This document shows positions 25,761-33,490 of a stretch of 36,256 nt of DNA, piece by piece (within the stretch, counting starts at the first letter, position 1; every line of letters starts with the position of its first letter). The translations under genes were made by a program, and so were the position numbers. Source of the stretch: CAYNLG01 sp964397995 (GTDB lineage Bacteria; Planctomycetota; Phycisphaerae; FEN-1346); contig CAYNLG010000035.1 of assembly GCA_964397995.1 (NCBI GenBank), positions 1 through 36,256 of the forward strand, given 5' to 3'. The notes under the pieces were generated by a model. That model saw only the letters and a program-made list of their open reading frames with translations. It did no database searches and was not told where the DNA came from.

Positions 25761-25964
25761 ATGATGCGCGTATGCCTGTTGGTGCTGGCCCTGGGCCTGC
25801 TCGTCCTGTGTACTGTGGGGTGCGAGTACACCGCCCACGACCGCTACCGTGAGATGCAGTTCCGCCGTATCCGCAAGGTAGACGACAACGGTATCAAGGA
25901 CGACTGGAACGCCGTCTGGTACGAGCAGCAGCCGACGCGGCTGTCGCCGTGGTTCCAGCCGTAA
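25761..25964 (+). CDS. Small lipoprotein of unknown function (67 aa)
   Basis: Starts at ATG 25761, nine bases after TAAGGAG; the next codon is also ATG. Residues 3-19 form a hydrophobic signal followed by TVGC with Cys21, an acceptable but not ideal lipobox (Thr instead of Leu at -3). The mature 46-residue peptide begins EYTAHDRYREMQFRRIRK and ends in an aromatic and basic tail NAVWYEQQPTRLSPWFQP. No transmembrane segment remains after the signal. I do not recognise the family. The gene has its own promoter, a palindrome near the start, and a strong terminator, so it is a self-contained and probably well-expressed unit, which suggests a structural envelope protein. That role is inference. Confidence 0.8.
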   Translation: MMRVCLLVLALGLLVLCTVGCEYTAHDRYREMQFRRIRKVDDNGIKDDWNAVWYEQQPTRLSPWFQP

Positions 25965-25993
25965 GCCGGCCGCGCCGAGAATCGACCCACCGG

Positions 25994-26030
25994 CCCCCTT
26001 CCGCCAGTGCGGGAGGGGGTCTCTTTATTG
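25994..26030 (+). terminator. Rho-independent terminator after the 67-aa lipoprotein gene
   Basis: CCCCCTTCCGC (25994-26004) pairs with GCGGGAGGGGG (26009-26019) over a CAGT loop: 11 pairs with one G-T. TCTCTTTATT follows. On the other strand no T-tract follows the hairpin, so it serves the + strand gene and does not obviously terminate the convergent nrdJ transcript. Confidence 0.85.
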
Positions 26031-26070
26031 CGCCAGCGGCCTCCCCCGGGCGGACGCGCGGTGCGGCAGG

Positions 26071-27873
26071 TCAGGACGGGCAGCAGACGCCGGGGCGGCA
26101 ACAGGCCCCTGTCGGCGCGTCGGGCGCCTCGGCGGACGCATGGGCGACCAGAACCTGGGCCCGGCGCGACCGGTCTCGGAAGACCGTGACGCCCTTGCAG
26201 CCCAGCGCATGGGCCTGCTCGTAGACCGCCGCGACGTCCTCGACGGTTGCCTCGAACGGCAGGTTGACGGTCTTCGAGACGGCGTTGTCGACGTGCCGCT
26301 GGAAGGCGGCTTGGATGGCGACGTGGCGGCTCGGGGGCACCTCGTGGGCCGTGACGAAGAGGCGGGCCAGGTCTTCGGGCACGCCCTCGACCTCGCGAAG
26401 TGACGGCGCCCGGGCGACGCGCTCCAGAAGCGTGCCCGCGTCCAGACCGCGTGCCCCGGCCATTGCCTCGAACAGAGGATGGACCTCGCGCAGGCGCTGG
26501 CCGTTCAGGACGTGCCGCTCCATGGCGAGGGCGTAGACGGGCTCGATGCCGCTCGAGCACCCCGCCAGGATGCTGATCGTGCCGGTCGGGGCGACGGTGG
26601 TGCGGCAGGCGTTGCGGTAGACGGGGCCGCCCGGCCGGTCGTAGACGCTGCCGGTGATGGTCGGGAAGGGCCCGCGCTCGGCCGCCAGGTCGGCGCTGGC
26701 CCGGTCGGCCTCGGCCCGGACAAAGGCCATGAGTTCGTCGGCCACATCGGCGGCCCGGTCCGAGTCGTACGAAACGCCCAGGCGGATGAGCAGGTCCGCG
26801 AAGCCCATGACGCCGAGGCCGATCTTCCGGTTGCCGCGGACGCGCTCGGTGATCTGGGGCAGGGGGTAGCGGCTCATCTCGATGCAGTCGTCGAGGAACC
26901 GGACGCCGAGGTGGACGAGCGCCCGGAGGCGGTCCCAGTCGATGGCGCTGCCGCGCGCGACCGCGTTCAGGTTGATCGACCCCAGATTGCAGGCCTCGTA
27001 GGGCAGGAGGGGTTGCTCGCCGCACGGGTTCGTGCACTCGATGGGGCCGAGCTTCGGGGTCGGATTGTCGGCGTTGATGCGGTCGAGGAAGATCGCGCCC
27101 GGGTCGCCGGTGGCGTGGGCCTGGGCGGCGAAGGTCTCCCAGAGGGCGCGGGCGCCGGCGCGGCGGTCGGGGCGGCCGGTGCGCGGGTTGACGAGATCGA
27201 TGGCGTCGCCGGCGTGGACGGCCGCCATGAACGCCTCGGTGCAGGCGACGCTGAGGTTGAAGTTCGCGAGTTCTCCCTCGTCGGTCTTGGCCCGGGCGAA
27301 GGCCTCGACGTCGGGGTGGTCGCAGCGGAGGATGCCCATGTTGGCCCCGCGGCGGAAGCCGCCCTGGCTGATCGCGCCGGTGGCGTAGTTGAAGACCTTG
27401 AGGAAGCTCATCGGTCCGGAGGCGCGGCCGCGGCTGGAGGCGACCAGGTCGCCCTCGGGTCGGATGCGGCTGAAGTTGAAGCCCGTTCCGCCGCCCGACT
27501 TGTGGATGATGGCCGCGTGCTTGATCGTGTCGAAGATTTGCGCGATGTCGTCCTCGACGGGCAGGACGAAGCAGGCGGCAAGTTGCTGGAGGCGACGGCC
27601 GGCGTTCATGAGCGTCGGCGAGTTCGGCAGGAACTCGAGGCGCGCCATGGCCCCGTAGAACCGGTCGGCAGCGGCGCGCGCGTCGGCCGCGGTGCCCCAC
27701 GCCTGCTCCGCGACGGCCACGTTCTCGGCGACGCGCCGCAGCATCGTCTCGGGCGACTCGATGGGTTCGCCGCCCGCGTCCTTCTTCAGGTAGCGGTGGG
27801 CGAGGACGCGACGGGCGCTGTCGCTGAAGGGGATCGTCTCGGGAACGGGGCCATCGAGGGGCGCCAGGGGCAT
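26071..27873 (-). CDS. nrdJ: Class II (adenosylcobalamin-dependent) ribonucleotide reductase
   Basis: Reduces ribonucleotides to deoxyribonucleotides using adenosylcobalamin; works with or without oxygen. 600 aa, a compact form. Visible: RYLKKDAGGEPIESPETMLRRVA near the N-terminus, LPNSPTLMNAG (82-92), redox Cys101 in AACFVLP, HKSGGGTGFNFS, and the active-site NPCGE with Asn282, thiyl Cys284 and Glu286. The second redox Cys295 lies exactly 11 residues on, as in known class II enzymes. The later NACRTTVAPTGTISILAG is the phosphate-binding segment. The C-terminus CCRPGVCC carries four cysteines, a reducible swinging tail. ATG lies in TGATG shared with the scpA stop, preceded by GAAGGAG. No nrdR box was recognised. 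Confidence 0.96.
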   Translation of the reverse strand: MPLAPLDGPVPETIPFSDSARRVLAHRYLKKDAGGEPIESPETMLRRVAENVAVAEQAWGTAADARAAADRFYGAMARLEFLPNSPTLMNAGRRLQQLAACFVLPVEDDIAQIFDTIKHAAIIHKSGGGTGFNFSRIRPEGDLVASSRGRASGPMSFLKVFNYATGAISQGGFRRGANMGILRCDHPDVEAFARAKTDEGELANFNLSVACTEAFMAAVHAGDAIDLVNPRTGRPDRRAGARALWETFAAQAHATGDPGAIFLDRINADNPTPKLGPIECTNPCGEQPLLPYEACNLGSINLNAVARGSAIDWDRLRALVHLGVRFLDDCIEMSRYPLPQITERVRGNRKIGLGVMGFADLLIRLGVSYDSDRAADVADELMAFVRAEADRASADLAAERGPFPTITGSVYDRPGGPVYRNACRTTVAPTGTISILAGCSSGIEPVYALAMERHVLNGQRLREVHPLFEAMAGARGLDAGTLLERVARAPSLREVEGVPEDLARLFVTAHEVPPSRHVAIQAAFQRHVDNAVSKTVNLPFEATVEDVAAVYEQAHALGCKGVTVFRDRSRRAQVLVAHASAEAPDAPTGACCRPGVCCPS

Positions 27874-29012
27874 CAGGCGGCTCCTTCGGGCCTTTCCTCG
27901 GCCTCGTCGGCGGTCTCCGGCGCGGTCTGGGCCGCCTCGGGAGCTGGCGGCGCGGCCGGGTCCTCGTCCGCATCGGCGGTCGCGTCGGCCTCGGGCGTCT
28001 CCGCGTCCTCACCGTCCGACGGCTCACCGGCGCGGCCGAGGAGTTCGGCGTCGGTGTAGATCGGGTGATGGACGTCCACCTCGGGCACCTCGATGCGGTC
28101 GAGAATCTCGTCGAACTCGGTCTTCTCGACCTCGGTGTCCTGGCGGATGGCCTCGAGGGCCTCGGCTTGGGCGGCGGTTGGGCGGCGGGGGCGTTTGCGC
28201 TTCAGGCCGTCGGCCGAGGCGGCGGCGCCCTTCGGCCGCGTCGGCGCCGAAGGCGCCTCGTCCGGGTCCCGCAGGTACAGCCGCATGTCGCGGAAGTCCT
28301 CGTCCTGCTCGATGCCGAGGCGGCGCTGGCGGGCGAGCTCGAGGATCGCCAGGAACGTCGTGATGGCCTCGCCGAGGCCGCCTTCCTTCTCGAAGAGGTC
28401 CGTGAACCGGAGACTGCCCAGGCTCGTGAGGCGTTCGACGAGCCGGTCGGCCGCCTCCTCGACCGGCGTGTCGTCGTAGACGACGTCGCGGGGCCGCGTG
28501 TAGCCGAGGGTGCGGACGACGTGGGTGAACGCGCTGAAGAGGTCCCAGACCTCGACGCCCTCGAAGAGGTCCTGGGGCAGGGGCTCGTCGGCCTCGCCGT
28601 CGGCGATCCGCTTCAGTAGCCGCTCGTCCACCTGCCGCGCGAACCGGCGCTCCATCTCGTCGCCACGCTCCCCCAACTGGCCGGCGACCTCCTTGAAGCG
28701 GCGGTACTCGATGAGCTGGCGGATGAGGGTCTCGCGCGGGTCCTCGTCCTCGTCGAGGTCCTCCTCGTCTTCGACGGCGGGGGGGCGGGGCAGGACCGCG
28801 CGGCTCTTCATCTCGACCAGGGTGGCGGCCATGACGAGGAAGTCGGCCGCCAACTCGATGTCCAGGGCCTGGAGAGCCTCGACGTAGGCGATGTACTGGT
28901 CGGCGAGGCGCGCGACCTCGATCTGGTCGATCTCGATCTCGTCCCGCTTGATCAGGTACAGGAGCAGGTCCAGGGGGCCGTTGTAGACGTCGATCTCGAC
29001 CTTGTAGGTCAC
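27873..29012 (-). CDS. scpA: Segregation and condensation protein A
   Basis: ScpA (379 aa) is the kleisin subunit that bridges SMC heads in the bacterial condensin. The N-terminal signature is clear: VEIDVYNGPLDLLLYLI, then EIDQIEVARLADQYIAYVE and the conserved helix AADFLVMAATLVEMKSRAVLP. An acidic stretch (DEEDLDEDEDP) and the winged-helix region near VTFLAILELARQ-like TTFLAILELARQRRL follow. The C-terminal ~130 residues, rich in Ala, Glu and Asp, are an extension beyond the usual ~250 aa and look disordered. The start codon is GTG (complement of 29010-29012), preceded by AAGGAGGG. It is located 46 bases after trpS. scpB is not in the window, where it might have been expected downstream; nrdJ occupies that position. 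Confidence 0.95.
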   Translation of the reverse strand: MTYKVEIDVYNGPLDLLLYLIKRDEIEIDQIEVARLADQYIAYVEALQALDIELAADFLVMAATLVEMKSRAVLPRPPAVEDEEDLDEDEDPRETLIRQLIEYRRFKEVAGQLGERGDEMERRFARQVDERLLKRIADGEADEPLPQDLFEGVEVWDLFSAFTHVVRTLGYTRPRDVVYDDTPVEEAADRLVERLTSLGSLRFTDLFEKEGGLGEAITTFLAILELARQRRLGIEQDEDFRDMRLYLRDPDEAPSAPTRPKGAAASADGLKRKRPRRPTAAQAEALEAIRQDTEVEKTEFDEILDRIEVPEVDVHHPIYTDAELLGRAGEPSDGEDAETPEADATADADEDPAAPPAPEAAQTAPETADEAEERPEGAA

Positions 29013-29058
29013 GCGGAAAGCCCTCCTTGTCGGGCGCGGCGGGCGGCCCGGGCCGGGG

Positions 29059-30063
29059 TCAGAGGCGGCTGAGGCCGGTGGCGGCGCGGACCGCGTCGAG
29101 CGTCTCGCAGGCGGTCTCGCGGGCCTTACGGGCGCCGTCCTCGAGGATCGCGTGCAGCCGCGCCGGGTCGGCCTCCAGGACGCGCCGGCGCTCGCGCGGC
29201 TCGGCGAGGAACTCGCTGACGATCTCGGCGAGGCGCCGCTTGCAGTCGGTGCAGCCCCACGTGGCGTTCGTGCACTTCTCGGCCACTTCGGCCGCCTCGT
29301 CCGGCGCGAACGTGCGGTACCAGTCGCAGACGTTGCACGCGTCGGGGTGGCCGGGGTCGTCCTTGCGGATGCGTTTCGGGTCCGTGATCATCGACTGGAT
29401 TTTCTTGGCGATGGTCTCCGGGTCGTCGGCGATGTCGATCTGGTTGCCGTAGCTCTTGGACATCTTGCGCCGGTCGGTGCCCAGTAGCCGCGGGCTCTGC
29501 GTCAGCTTCGGCTGGGGCTCGACAAGCAGGTCCGCGCCCACCAGGTGGTTGAACCGCCGGACGACCTCGCGGGCGAGCTCCAGGTGGGGAAGCTGGTCGT
29601 CGCCCACGGGCACCAAGTCGGCCTGGTAGATGGTGATGTCGGCCGTCTGGAGCACCGGGTAGCCGAGGAACGCGTAGTTCTGGATGTCCTTGTTCTGGAG
29701 CTGCTTGATCTGCTCCTTGTAGGTCGGGCACCGCTCCAGCCACCCCAGCGGGGTGTAGCACGAGAGGATGAGGTGGAGCTCGCAGTGTTCCGGGACGTCG
29801 ATCTGGCGGAAGATGACGCTCCGTTCCGGGTCCAGGCCGCACGCGAGCCAGTCGAGGAGGACCTCGCGGGCGTTCTCGGTGAGGCTCTGGGGGTGCTCGT
29901 ACTCGCTCATGAGGGCGTGGTAGTCGGCGACCATGTAGAAGCAGTCGTAGTCATCCTGGAGATCGCGCCAGTTGAGAAGGGCCCCGACGAGGTTGCCCAG
30001 GTGGAGGCGCCCCGTGGGGCGCATGCCGCTCAGGATACGCTTGCGCCGTTCGCCGGTTGCCAT
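29059..30063 (-). CDS. trpS: Tryptophanyl-tRNA synthetase
   Basis: TrpS (334 aa, usual length) charges tRNA-Trp; class I synthetase. The start is ATG 30063 with AAAGGAAG upstream, not the long upstream open frame, which is a shadow over the M50 gene. Motifs: ILSGMRPTGRLHLGN (HIGH-type, near residues 10-24), DYDCFYMVADYHALMS, PVLQTADITIYQADLVPVG and GDDQLPHLELAR, then KMSKS at 200-204. A CNVCDWY and CTDCKRR pair of CxxC motifs near 250-280 suggests a metal site, seen in some TrpS proteins. It is the second gene of the - strand operon, 11 bases after the M50 gene. Confidence 0.97.
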   Translation of the reverse strand: MATGERRKRILSGMRPTGRLHLGNLVGALLNWRDLQDDYDCFYMVADYHALMSEYEHPQSLTENAREVLLDWLACGLDPERSVIFRQIDVPEHCELHLILSCYTPLGWLERCPTYKEQIKQLQNKDIQNYAFLGYPVLQTADITIYQADLVPVGDDQLPHLELAREVVRRFNHLVGADLLVEPQPKLTQSPRLLGTDRRKMSKSYGNQIDIADDPETIAKKIQSMITDPKRIRKDDPGHPDACNVCDWYRTFAPDEAAEVAEKCTNATWGCTDCKRRLAEIVSEFLAEPRERRRVLEADPARLHAILEDGARKARETACETLDAVRAATGLSRL

Positions 30064-30074
30064 CAGCTTCCTTT

Positions 30075-30713
30075 CTAAAAGGCGTCCACGCCGGTCAGAA
30101 ACCGGATCATCCACTCCAGCGGTACCCAGAGGAACCCGCTCTGGCGGTTCAGGAAGACCACCGCCAGCAGGATCACGATGCCGTACGGCCGCAGCTTCGC
30201 GTACCCCAGGGCCATCCCCGGGGGCAGCAGGTTCTCCAGGATGTGCGACCCGTCCAGAGGCGGGATCGGCAGCAGGTTGAAGACCGCCAAGCCCAAGTTG
30301 ACGAGCAGGCCGAGGAACGTTATCTCGACGAGCACCATGCCCAGCCCCTCGGGGTCGAGGGGCGCGGCAAACGTCCGGACCGCTCGCAGGCCGAGGCCCA
30401 GGACGATGCCCACCGCCAAGTTGGCCGCGATGCCGGCGCCGCTGACGAGGATGTCGTCGCGCCGCCCGTGCCGCAGGTTCGCCCGGTTGACCGGGACGGG
30501 CTTGGCCCAGCCGATGGGCCCCACGAGGAGGCAGATCGTGCCGAACAGGTCCAGGTGGCGGAGCGGGTTCAGGGTGACGCGTCCGGCCCGCCAGGCGGTA
30601 TCGTCGCCGCACTTCAGAGCCACCCACGCGTGCATGAACTCGTGGATCGTCAACGCAAAGAGCACCACGGGCAGACGGAGCAGGATGGTGGCCAGGTCCA
30701 GGTCGCCCAGCAC
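30075..30713 (-). CDS. Site-2 protease family (M50) membrane metalloprotease
   Basis: A 212-aa polytopic membrane protein. The zinc-binding HEFMH (24-28) sits in the first hydrophobic helix, and the third ligand Asp154 is in NLLPIPPLDGSHI, the conserved (N)PxPxLDG motif of this family. The intervening LNPLRHLDLFGT and GWAKPVPVN motifs are typical of the short, PDZ-less subgroup of site-2 proteases found beside trpS and scpA in many genomes. The natural substrate is unknown. Start codon is GTG (complement of 30711-30713) with AAGGAGG five bases upstream; a nearby ATG is out of frame. First gene of the operon M50, trpS, scpA, nrdJ. Confidence 0.93.
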   Translation of the reverse strand: MLGDLDLATILLRLPVVLFALTIHEFMHAWVALKCGDDTAWRAGRVTLNPLRHLDLFGTICLLVGPIGWAKPVPVNRANLRHGRRDDILVSGAGIAANLAVGIVLGLGLRAVRTFAAPLDPEGLGMVLVEITFLGLLVNLGLAVFNLLPIPPLDGSHILENLLPPGMALGYAKLRPYGIVILLAVVFLNRQSGFLWVPLEWMIRFLTGVDAF

Positions 30714-30751
30714 GCATGCCTCCTTGTCCGCTCGGGCCGCCGTGGGGGGCC

Positions 30752-30780
30752 ACTCTATCGGGCGGGCGCGCCGAAGTCAA
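30752..30780 (-). promoter_or_regulatory. Sigma70-like promoter for the M50-trpS-scpA-nrdJ operon
   Basis: On the - strand, TTGACT (30780-30775; 5 of 6) with a 17-base spacer to TAGAGT (30757-30752; 4 of 6). Located 39 bases before the GTG start. Confidence 0.6.
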
Positions 30781-30839
30781 CGCTGCCTGCCGCGCGACCG
30801 CCGGTGCGAAAAAGGGTAGGGGCGGGGCCGGGGGGCCGA

Positions 30840-30845
30840 TATAAT
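30840..30845 (+). promoter_or_regulatory. -10 box for dapF and the peptide transporter
   Basis: Perfect TATAAT, 27 bases before the dapF start. No convincing -35 lies at 16-18 bases upstream, where the sequence is G-rich (GGGTAGGGGCGG), so an activator may be needed or this may be chance. Confidence 0.5.
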
Positions 30846-30872
30846 CGGGCCACGCCTTCGGTGGGAGCGGCG

Positions 30873-31709
30873 ATGCGCTTCGTCAAGATGCATGGGGCCG
30901 GCAACGACTACGTCTACGTCAACGGGTTCCAGGAGACCGTCCCGGACCCGGCGCAGACGGCGCGCCGCGTGAGCGACCGCCGTTTCGGTGTCGGTGGCGA
31001 CGGGCTCATCCTTGTCCTGCCGCCCGAGGCGGGCGGCGACGTCCGCATGCGCATCTTCAACGCCGATGGTTCCGAGGCGGAGATGTGTGGCAATGGGGTC
31101 CGGTGCGTCGCGAAGCTGGCCGCCGACCGTGGCCTCGCCTCCGGCGATACCGTCCGCGTCGAGACCTTGGCGGGGACGCGGGAGATCGCCCTTCAGCGGG
31201 AGAACGGCCGCGTTACCGGCGGCACTGTCGCGATGGGGCGACCCATCCTGAAGCCGGCCGACATCCCTGTTCTGGCCGAGGGCGACCGGGCGGTCGAGGT
31301 GCCCCTGGACATCGGCGGCGAAACGCTCCGGATGACCTGCGTCAGCATGGGCAACCCGCACGCGGTCTTCTTTGCCGACGATGCGCGCGGCTGGCCGCTG
31401 GATCGCCTCGGGCCGCAGATCGAGACCCACCCCCGGTTTCCCAGCCGCGTGAATGTGCATGTCGCGCAGGTCGTCTCGTCGGAAGAAGTGATGGCGCGGA
31501 CGTGGGAGCGGGGCAGCGGCCCGACGCTGGCGTGCGGCACGGGGATGTGCGCAGTCGGCGTGGCGGGCGTCCTGACGGGGCGGACGGGGCGGCACGTGCT
31601 GGTGCACGCGCCCGGCGGCGACCTGGAGGTCGACTGGCCCGCCGCCGACGCCGAGGTCCGCCTGACGGGCCCCGCCGAAGAGGTCTTCACGGGGGAATGG
31701 CCCGAGTGA
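30873..31709 (+). CDS. dapF: Diaminopimelate epimerase
   Basis: DapF (278 aa) converts LL- to meso-diaminopimelate for lysine and peptidoglycan synthesis in the cytoplasm. MRFVKMHGAGNDYVYVNGF is the family N-terminus. The two catalytic cysteines are Cys72 in EMCGNGVRC and Cys221 in LACGTGMCAVG; GNPHAVFF and RTWERGSG are also present. ATG 30873 follows GGGAG at good spacing. The open frame extends upstream across the divergent promoter region but has no family sequence there. Its 3' end overlaps the binding-protein gene by up to 13 bases, so dapF and the peptide transporter are probably co-transcribed. Meso-DAP synthesis implies a DAP-containing wall or at least lysine synthesis by this route. 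Confidence 0.96.
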   Translation: MRFVKMHGAGNDYVYVNGFQETVPDPAQTARRVSDRRFGVGGDGLILVLPPEAGGDVRMRIFNADGSEAEMCGNGVRCVAKLAADRGLASGDTVRVETLAGTREIALQRENGRVTGGTVAMGRPILKPADIPVLAEGDRAVEVPLDIGGETLRMTCVSMGNPHAVFFADDARGWPLDRLGPQIETHPRFPSRVNVHVAQVVSSEEVMARTWERGSGPTLACGTGMCAVGVAGVLTGRTGRHVLVHAPGGDLEVDWPAADAEVRLTGPAEEVFTGEWPE

Positions 31710-33490
31710 CGCACACGCCACGTTCATGCTTGGCCGCGACCCGGCGCCGTCGACCGGCCGGAGACGGCGCAAGGGGATCGCGCCGCCGACTGGGGGCGGC
31801 CGTGGCGTGCCTGGCGCTGGCGGCGCTGGCCCCGGCCCTTGCGGCGGCCGACCTCCCCGCGTTCACGCCCGAGCAGATGGGCGGCACGCTGTACCGGAAC
31901 ATGACGAGCGAGCCGCAGAACCTCAACCCGCTCACGGGCAAGGACCTGTACGAGCGGATCGTCAACGACTACGTCTTCGAGGCCCTCACGGAACGCGACC
32001 TCGATACCGGCGAACTCAAGGGCCTGCTCGCCGAGCGCTGGGAAGTCTCCGAGGACGGCCGCACCGTCACCTTCCACCTGAGGCCCGAGGCTCGGTTCTC
32101 CGACGGGCATCCCGTGACGGCCGAGGACGTGGTCTTTTCGTACGAGGCGGTGACGAACCCGAAGATCGACGCTCGGAGCATGGCCTCGTACTTCAGCGAC
32201 TGCGAGAGCTGCGAAGCCCTCGGGCCCCACACCGTCCGCTACCGGTGGAAGCAGCCGTACTTCAAGACCGCCGAGGTCAGCGGCGGCATGGCGCCCGTCC
32301 TGCCCAGGCACCTTTACGAAGAGAACGTGCGGAGCGAGGAGAAGGGCGTCCGTTTCAACGACCTCGTCCAGGGCTTCGTCGGCAGCGGCCCGTACGTCTT
32401 CGACTCCTGGACGACCGGCCAGGAGATCATCCTTCGCCGCAATGACCGTTACTGGGGCAAGCCGCGCGCGTTCGACCGCGTCGTCTTCCGTCTGATCCTC
32501 GAGGAGCAGGCGTCGGTCCAGGCATTCCTGAGCGGCGACCTCCACGCCGTCAGCCTTTCGCCCGAGTGGTGGATCAAGCTGGCGGCCCGGCCGGACCGGG
32601 GCAAGGCCTTCCGGATGTACCGCTACGGGACGCCCGCGAACGGGTACTCGTTCATCGGCTGGAACAACGCGACGTACGAGACCGTGACGGGCGCCGATGG
32701 CGAGCCGGAGCGCGTCGCCCGGCCGCACCCCATCTTCGGCGAGCCCCGGGTCCGGCGGGCCATGACCCACCTGATCGACCGCAAGCGGCTCCTGCAGTAC
32801 ATTTACCAGGGCATGGGCCAGGTGGCGACGGGGCCGTTCTGGCCGGAAGGGCCGCAGGCGGCCCCGGACGTCGAGCCGCTCCCGTACGACCGCGCGAAGG
32901 CGATGGCGCTGCTGGCCGAGGCCGGGTGGAAAGACCGCGACGCCGACGGATGGCTGGAGGACCCCGAGGGGAACCGGTTCGAGTATGAGTGGACGATTCC
33001 CAGCGGCAACCAGGTGGCGCAGGACCTGGCGCGAATCCTCAAGGAGGAGTTCCGCCGCGCGGGCATCGACGTCCAGATCAGCTTCGTCGAGTGGTCCGTG
33101 TTCGTGCTGAAGCTCGACCAGCGGGACTTCGACGCGGTGATCCTCGCGTGGGGGGGCGGCGGCGTCGAGAGCGATCCGTACCAGATCTGGCACAGCGACC
33201 AGATTGCGAACCAGGGACACAACTTTATCTCCTTCCGCAATGCCCGGGCCGACGAGCTGATCATGCGGGCCCGGGCCGAACTCGACGCGGACGTTCGCAA
33301 CGCCCTCTATCACGAGTTCCATCGCCTGCTGCACCGCGAGCAGCCCTACACCTTCTTCATCGCCCGCGAGAGCCGCATGGCCGTCCGGGCCGAGGTCCGG
33401 AACACCATCGTCCACAAGCTGGGCATGGAGCCGGAGGAGTGGTGGATTCCCCCGAGCAAGCGGCGTGAGGCCGGGGAGGCCGCGCCGTGA
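31697..33490 (+). CDS. Oligopeptide ABC transporter, substrate-binding protein (SBP family 5)
   Basis: A 597-aa periplasmic binding protein. After a basic leader there is a hydrophobic signal (LGAAVACLALAALAPALAAA). The mature protein contains SEPQNLNPLTG, the family 5 signature block around WEVSEDGRTVTFHLRPEARF, DGHPVTAEDVVFSYEA, and later GSGPYVFDSW, HLIDRKRLLQYIYQG and FRRAGIDVQISFVEW. ATG 31697 overlaps dapF; a GTG at 31706 that overlaps the dapF stop has better spacing from GGGGG and may be the true start, nine bases on. A CxxC (DCESC) near residue 175 is unusual for this family. The downstream genes are the cognate permeases and ATPase. Peptides are the likely substrate, not shown. Confidence 0.92.
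   Translation: MARVTHTPRSCLAATRRRRPAGDGARGSRRRLGAAVACLALAALAPALAAADLPAFTPEQMGGTLYRNMTSEPQNLNPLTGKDLYERIVNDYVFEALTERDLDTGELKGLLAERWEVSEDGRTVTFHLRPEARFSDGHPVTAEDVVFSYEAVTNPKIDARSMASYFSDCESCEALGPHTVRYRWKQPYFKTAEVSGGMAPVLPRHLYEENVRSEEKGVRFNDLVQGFVGSGPYVFDSWTTGQEIILRRNDRYWGKPRAFDRVVFRLILEEQASVQAFLSGDLHAVSLSPEWWIKLAARPDRGKAFRMYRYGTPANGYSFIGWNNATYETVTGADGEPERVARPHPIFGEPRVRRAMTHLIDRKRLLQYIYQGMGQVATGPFWPEGPQAAPDVEPLPYDRAKAMALLAEAGWKDRDADGWLEDPEGNRFEYEWTIPSGNQVAQDLARILKEEFRRAGIDVQISFVEWSVFVLKLDQRDFDAVILAWGGGGVESDPYQIWHSDQIANQGHNFISFRNARADELIMRARAELDADVRNALYHEFHRLLHREQPYTFFIARESRMAVRAEVRNTIVHKLGMEPEEWWIPPSKRREAGEAAP

Noticed and set aside
25994..26019. The lipoprotein terminator as a bidirectional terminator for nrdJ
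   Set aside because: On the - strand the hairpin is followed by CCGGTGGG rather than a T-tract.
26479..28059. A 526-codon open frame on the + strand opposite nrdJ and scpA
   Set aside because: Low-complexity Gly/Ala/Val/Asp composition; a shadow of two clear - strand genes.
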